This document shows, piece after piece, positions 58,701 through 64,000 of a stretch of 64,000 nucleotides of DNA; the first letter of the stretch is position 1; each line of letters opens with the position of its first letter. The notes beneath the pieces are model-generated. The model saw nothing but the letters and a program-made list of their open reading frames with translations. It had not been told where the DNA came from and searched no databases. Location of the stretch: NCBI GenBank assembly GCA_036936605.1, contig JAUPFV010000005.1, positions 62,516,742 to 62,580,741 on the forward strand. Reading direction: 5' to 3'. Source of the DNA: Limnanthes douglasii subsp. nivea (Eukaryota; Streptophyta; Magnoliopsida; Brassicales; Limnanthaceae). The translations under genes and the position numbers were made by a program.

Positions 58701-59319
58701 AATAGATTCTTATGAGGAACTAATGATCAACACAAATAAATATCATGGACTAGCTGGAACAACATTTGTAATCCATACGATGAAAGATGATTAAATATCT
58801 AAAATCTTAAAGAAACTTCACTAACTTACACATGTAAGCTCTGATATATTTTTAGAAAAGGAAAGAGTATATAGTATAAGTTTATGCATTCAAAATATTG
58901 TTATTCTCATTATCCTATGCAAGTACAGATAAAACCAATTAGCTCCAAAATCTAGAAAATGATTCTAAAAGTCAGGCTTATAGAATAAGATTTCATCTTT
59001 TGGAAATTAGATAAAAGACATCTTGAATTCTGGCTGGACTCATGATGCTCAAACAAACCATTAATTTCTATTAATTATAATGAATCTAACAACTGGTATG
59101 TTCAAGAAAAAATGATTGAATTCTAGACTGAAAGAATATTGAACTACCCAAAACTTCAACACAATGTTCTTTCCTCTGATATTAGCAGAATATCAAGACT
59201 CTCCATTAAGGAATTGGAAGAAAACTATATCCAATGGACTCTCACACAATAATCAACATATAATACTAAAGCTACTTGGGAGAAAATCAGACTCAAATGA
59301 ACCAATTGCTCTATATTCA

Positions 59320-60290
59320 AGAAAATAAGGAATCATATCGCTCAAGATAAGTGTTCTTTTCTTCTTTGGAGGCTGTTAAAAACTGGATTTATGATGATGA
59401 AGTTCTACAACACATGAAGTTATCTCTAGCATCTAAATGCCAATATTGTGATAATTGTGAAACAATCAATCATTTTTTTCTTTATTGTAGGGTAGCTTGG
59501 AATGTATGGTTATATAACTATAAAACATGATCCTGTTTCTAGTCCACTACCAAAGAGATTCACATTCGAACTATCCTACCAACAATCATCTACTGATCCT
59601 TATGGCCTAACAGAAACAAGGCAAAAATCAGTAAATTATCAATACAAACCCTACAATAATCTAGAAAATCACTAACACAATACAAAGACTGGATGTTTCC
59701 AACCTCTTTAACAGAGCTTACTGGGATAAAAATGCAGACTCTAGATTACCTCTTGGTTGTTACAATCACTTAAATAGTCATATAAAGGCTTAATATATCA
59801 ACTGGACACCTCTATATGCTTATAGGCGTAAGCTAAACATAGACGGTTCTTGCTCAATCAATGGCGAGGCAAGTAAATGGGCTATAATCAGGAATTATAA
59901 GGGAGACCTCATCTCTGTAACTGGAAGGTTATATGGGAAACATACCCCAATCATAACAGAAACTCCATCTCTACCTGACGGTCTTATTGTTACCTCTAAA
60001 TTGAAACTATCTAACATAGATATCGAATTTGATTCACATACTCTAATTTCCATGATTCTCAATCAAAATGTATCATGGTTCCTATCTCATATACTTAATT
60101 GTTGTAAGAAATTAATATATATAAATAATAACCCACATTTTCAGGAAACAAAATTCTGTCGTGGACTGGCTAGCTAGGTGGAATCATGAGTGCAAGTTTA
60201 AGTTGGACATAAATAAGAATAATATTCCTAACCAACTAAGAGTAATTATGTTATTGAATAGTCTGGAAATAAGGTTCTTTCAAGATCTAT
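59320..60290 (+). pseudogene. LINE zinc-binding region and RNase H
   Basis: At about 59350-59520 SFLLWRLLKNWIYDD, then CQYCDNCETINHFFLYC is the reverse-transcriptase zinc-binding (zf-RVT) motif. At about 59830 RKLNIDGSCSINGEAS opens an RNase H (NIDGS), with weaker text to about 60290. Non-functional. Confidence 0.65.
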
Positions 60291-60300
60291 CCTAAGGAAT

Positions 60301-61153
60301 TATGATCAACATAGCAGTCTCTATATTAAATATAAATCTCAGATAATTTAATTATATTCAACTAACAAGTTTATTTGCAGGTATCCTGGAAAACCTGAAT
60401 TTGAGATATTTACACTTTAAAGATTGATTACCTGATATACTCTTTTCCTTCTTCAAATTCGCCATCTTATAATAGTTGATCCTCTTGCTATCTTTCCTTG
60501 AAAATCTTATATACATGCCGAGATGATTCTTCCCTTAGATCTAATTTGCGTCATATTTTTTCATTCCTACGCTCCGCTTGACATAAGCCACTTCTCATTT
60601 TCATTTTGCAGAAATTAGGGTCAAGTGAAAGATAAAGCTGGAATTGATAGAAAATTTTGGAATAAAATTTTAAAGTGCATCAATGGAGGTGTTCGTCGGT
60701 GGCTGTTCATATATGATGCATTTGGTTGACCTAGTGGAGGGAAGATATAAAAAATTAGAATTATTTTAAGGATTAGCGCCTATTGAAGTCTCTATTCCTA
60801 GGCTAAATTTGTGTGTATATTGAAAGGGAAGTTTCCCTCTATTATTGGGCCTTATTATAATAAAAGTTCATTCAGTTAGTTACACTTGACAAAAATATAT
60901 ATTAGTTATTGGTTCAACAGCAAGAGTTCCAACACACTAAAAAATCAGAAAGATACTAACAACCAAAAGAGGATGTGAAAAATACCTGGATGGATTACTG
61001 GCTCCTACAAGCATCAGTTTTTTCTGCTCTGCTGAATTCCCATCATCCACCAATTCGCATAGACAGATTGGAAATCATATCTTTCGAGACCACAAGCTAG
61101 AGATAGCTCACTGCTGAAGTTACACTCTTTCCCTGGAGAGTTCATATATTATT
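60301..61153. other. Unassigned sequence between LINE and copia relic
   Basis: No gene recognised. Part of it (about 60840-61150) might belong to the neighbouring LTR, whose left border is uncertain. Confidence 0.4.
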
Positions 61154-61637
61154 TGTTGGGAATATTGTTTAGAGATTTATGGATAAACTCTGAAGTCTTG
61201 TTTTAACAAGTTCAGATTGAAATTATTTTGGTGGTTCTCCAAAATTTTCAACCGCATAAAATTAGAGCTTTTCTTTTGAACAACGAGAATGATTTTTTTT
61301 TGTTCTCCTCTGTTACAGAACCATACTTATTTATTCAACCAAAATACTCCAACTGCAAAACAGTTTTATGTCCAAAAACGGTTAAAATTTCAAATGATAA
61401 ACTGACTAAAAATTCAAATTCAACTTCAAATTATTTTTCCAAATTCAAATTTCCATGAATTTTCAAAATAGTCTTATCATTCAAAATAAGTCTAACCCGA
61501 ACAAAGATTCGTCCATTGGACCTACTAATCATAATATATTCTAACAAGCGTGTACTCCACACTCTCTGACTTGCTCGATAATATATTATGACTATATTGG
61601 TCGACTAGTTAATCCAATTACACTAAAATATCCAACA
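61154..61637 (-). repeat. 3' LTR of an old copia element
   Basis: On the minus strand it starts TGTTGGATATT directly after a polypurine tract and could end at CCCAACA, giving matched TGTTGG / CCAACA ends and 484 bp. No second copy is in the window, so the left border is inferred. A 76-codon plus-strand frame inside (61228-61458) is incidental. Confidence 0.6.
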
Positions 61638-61654
61638 ATATTCCCCCATTTTAG
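61638..61654 (-). other. Polypurine tract of the old copia element
   Basis: Minus strand AAAATGGGGGAATAT adjoins the LTR start. Confidence 0.65.
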
Positions 61655-62169
61655 TGCAATTCATGATTAACTAAAACAAAATCACAAAAAATAACAAATT
61701 TATGCATAAATGAAATATTGTGACGATTGAATTTCATATTAGTATATTACACATTTCAAATATTCGAATATCAATGTATCACTAAGGATTGAACCTTTAC
61801 TATCCATAATGAATACTCAAAGATAATATATACATAAATTTACATTCTCAAATGTTCTCACTTGATACTATCTTTTACTAGCCTTGTGTCCTTATCCTTC
61901 TTAAGCATATCAAAGCCAAGTCCTAGCTTCTTGAAGAGACTAAACTTCATGCTTAAATAGGTAGATCTTTTACTCTTGCACATGCATATGCAATTTTTTA
62001 AAAGAGCTATTAAGAAGATAAACTTCAACCTCCACAACTTGCATGTCCGAACACATACTTTGGGATAATACTACTAATGTGTTCCAATCTCTAAATGTTA
62101 AGCTTTCCACATTGAATTCAGCACCTAATGCCATATTAGATGGGAATTAGGTATCTTAACATAAGAGCT

Positions 62170-62960
62170 TTCAAATGGACTTTAATCACATCTCAATAAC
62201 CGATTGTGCACAAGATCTTTACTCAACCCTTTGGTTAAAAAATCGGCTAAATTATATTGAGTTCTCACAAACTCTACTGAAATAATATCATGCGTCATGC
62301 GCTCACGAATCATACTCTGTCTAACACCTAAGTGTTTAGACCTCTCTTCGTAAACTTATCTATAGACATTAGCCAATGCAGCTTCACTATCACATCCGAT
62401 AGATATGTGATATCTTTTGGGCCACAGTGGAATTTCATACATTAACTTTCTTAGCCACTCAGCTTCTTTACTAGCTGTTGCTAATGCCACATACTATAAT
62501 TCCATTGTTGAATCGGTTAATACAATTTTGTTTCTTAGATGCCCAAGAGATAGCAAGTCCTCCAAGTAGAATTACACATCTACTTGTGAAAGAGTAGACT
62601 TCAATATTTGTAATATAACTCGCATCCGAAGATTCAAACCAAAATTCGTGGTTCTTTTCAAATACTTGAATACTCGAGTTAAAGCTTACCAATGATGTGA
62701 ACTGGAATTGTTAGTATACTTACTAAGCTTCGAGCAACAAATGCAATATCCAGCCTAGTGTTAGTCATGACATACATATACCAAGAAACCGCTCAGCTTC
62801 TTTCAAATCTTTTATTTCAAAACTAAATGATAAGAATGTTTTGGTTTCATAACCTGATTTGGTCAATGCCAAAAATCAACATGTCACTCACATACAAACA
62901 TATCACAATTTACCAAATTTGTAAATTATGTTATATCTGAATAAAGTCAAAATTTACCAA
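62170..62960 (-). pseudogene. Old copia RT-RNase H relic
   Basis: Minus-strand pieces: MLIFG near 62880 (the end of YVDD-MLIFG), YVMTNTRLDIAFVARSL at about 62770-62720, SRCVILLGGLAISWASKKQN in the 73-codon frame at 62692-62471, then WLRKLMYEIPLW, CDSEAALA, RSKHLGVR and NLADFLTKGLS down to about 62190. This is the standard end of copia pol, followed by PPT and LTR in the right order. Stops and deletions make it inactive. Confidence 0.75.
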
Positions 62961-63028
62961 AATTCGTAAGTTATATTATACCCGAATAGCATCAAAATTC
63001 ACCAAATTCATAAATTATATTATACATT
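62909..63028. repeat. Short tandem repeat, three units of about 40-50 bp
   Basis: Units contain (C/A)AATTTACCAAA..T(C/T)GTAA(A/G)TTAT(A/G)TTATA. They are AT-rich and imperfect. The following 240 bp to 63271 hold nothing recognised. Confidence 0.6.
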
Positions 63029-63271
63029 ATATAATACAACTTATACTCAATAAATGTATGAAAATTTTAATAAATCCGCCACCGATTATAGGTGCACGAT
63101 ATAATAGCATTTGGAAATTATTTAACAATTAGTATCTACATATTCATCCAACTAATAAACAAAAATAGTTTTCTATTCTACTGCTTTTAAAGAAACAACA
63201 TGAAGTTATACTTAATAAAGTACAAATCTCTATGTAAAATCCTTTGAACTGTGTGTATACTACCTTTTCAA

Positions 63272-64000
63272 GGCCAAAGCTATTTCCCCATCAAAATTAT
63301 TATTTCCCCCATAATTTGAAAAAAAAACCCATGTTGTTATTTCCTCCATAAAGGAAAATACACATTTGCCCTTATACCCATTTTTTCTTAAAAAACTATT
63401 ACCCTAACATACCATTACCCATTCACTACAACTAAACTCATTCTTCACAAAACAACAAAACCAGTACCTTACGAATTGAAGAGAGAGAAAAATCTTGGAG
63501 AAGAAAATGGGTGAAACTATTTCCTCCGTAAGATTTATTATTTCCTCCATCTTAAATTTCTAAAAAAATATTTAACATTTGTTTTTACTTTTTTGTCCTT
63601 AGTTTACTTTCCAATTTATATTTTGATGCAACTATCCACTATCCAACCATTAATCCAACAAACATATCATTAAGTCAAATTAGAGCCAACATATATCAAT
63701 TAACTTCTAAAATTAAACCCTAAAAACAAAAAAAAAAACTCAAATTTCTTAAAAATTAATCATGAAAAAGGAAGACACTCCAACCAAAGATCTAAACACC
63801 TCAGAACATCACCAAATCAACCAAAAAGACAATTTAAATATTAGAGAGTAAATAAAAAACAAGTTAAAGTTTTTTTTAAAATAAAGAAATCAAAAACAAA
63901 TTTCTAAAGTTTTATAAAATTATTATGATACAAAAAAACAAGAAATCTATTCATGGAACTCAATATACAGGAAACAAATAAAAAAAATTATAGCAAGAGA
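63272..64000. mobile_element. Second copy of the Mutator-type family, cut by window edge
   Basis: It starts GGCCAAAGCTATTTCCCC, and bases 63272-63490 are the reverse complement of the right end of the element at 34324-35671. From about 63517 the text instead resembles that element's left end in forward direction (CTATTTCCTCCGTAAG, and later TTAATCATGAAAAAGGAAGA against TTAATCATGGAAAATGAAGA at 34566). So this copy is rearranged or two copies abut. The palindrome array would lie beyond the window. Confidence 0.7.

Larger units (their letters stand above)
55900..60300 (+). mobile_element. Decayed LINE (L1-type, with RNase H)
   Basis: Endonuclease, reverse transcriptase, zinc finger and RNase H pieces occur in the order of plant L1-type LINEs carrying a C-terminal RNase H. 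Stops and frameshifts are frequent, and the endonuclease contains a tandem duplication. I could not find the 5' end, a poly(A) tail or target-site duplication, so both limits are approximate; ORF1 may lie in 55560-56090. Confidence 0.75.

Overview
The window is a stretch of flowering-plant nuclear DNA, probably a eudicot. This is inferred from AT-rich intergenic sequence, a spliced GT-AG gene, and a dense mix of Ty3/gypsy Tat-type, Ty1/copia, LINE, SINE and Mutator-like elements. No prokaryotic or organellar gene is visible. I recognise one apparently intact host gene: a 12-exon short-chain dehydrogenase/reductase of the DHRS7 type (27881-32330, plus strand, 321 codons). Almost everything else is transposable-element DNA at different stages of decay, often nested.

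Layout. 1-2600: relic Mutator-like transposase (minus). 2696-8935: 3' half of a minus-strand Tat gypsy element, with 3' LTR, polypurine tract, an antisense ORF with its own TATA box, a tandem array and the integrase. 8936-12340: no recognisable gene. 12340-13309 plus 20047-20330: one old gypsy RNase H/integrase relic, split by a 6.7-kb non-autonomous LTR element (13310-20046, TSD AACCC) that has no pol but carries a roughly 26-copy tandem array and unidentified, internally duplicated DNA. 20331-23480: unassigned sequence with a 62-bp tandem repeat. 23488-27655: probable Mutator-type carrier element holding two spliced exons of a vacuolar amino-acid transporter (AVT1-like). It ends about 225 bp before the DHRS7-like start codon.

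32470-39000: gypsy and copia relics, plus a 1.35-kb Mutator-type element (34324-35671, 9-bp TSD) carrying a series of perfect or near-perfect palindromes. 38999-46872: a 76-bp-TIR MITE split by a young copia element (39144-46650, TSD CGATT), whose leader is in turn interrupted by a tRNA-derived SINE with a 17-bp TSD. 48215-48850: solo LTR of the same copia family. 50520-54108: a second Tat element, reduced by a large internal deletion to LTR-PPT-antisense ORF-LTR (TSD AAGTT). 55900-60300: decayed LINE with endonuclease, RT, zinc finger and RNase H. 61154-62960: 3' end of an old minus-strand copia. 63272-64000: one end of a second copy of the Mutator-type family.

The parts fit a history of nested insertion rather than a pathway. 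The most informative themes are (a) the conserved antisense gene of the Tat elements, with TATA box and small intron seen in two copies; (b) the palindrome array with paired compensatory changes; (c) several non-autonomous carriers with foreign DNA. All calls come from reading the sequence; no database search was run.
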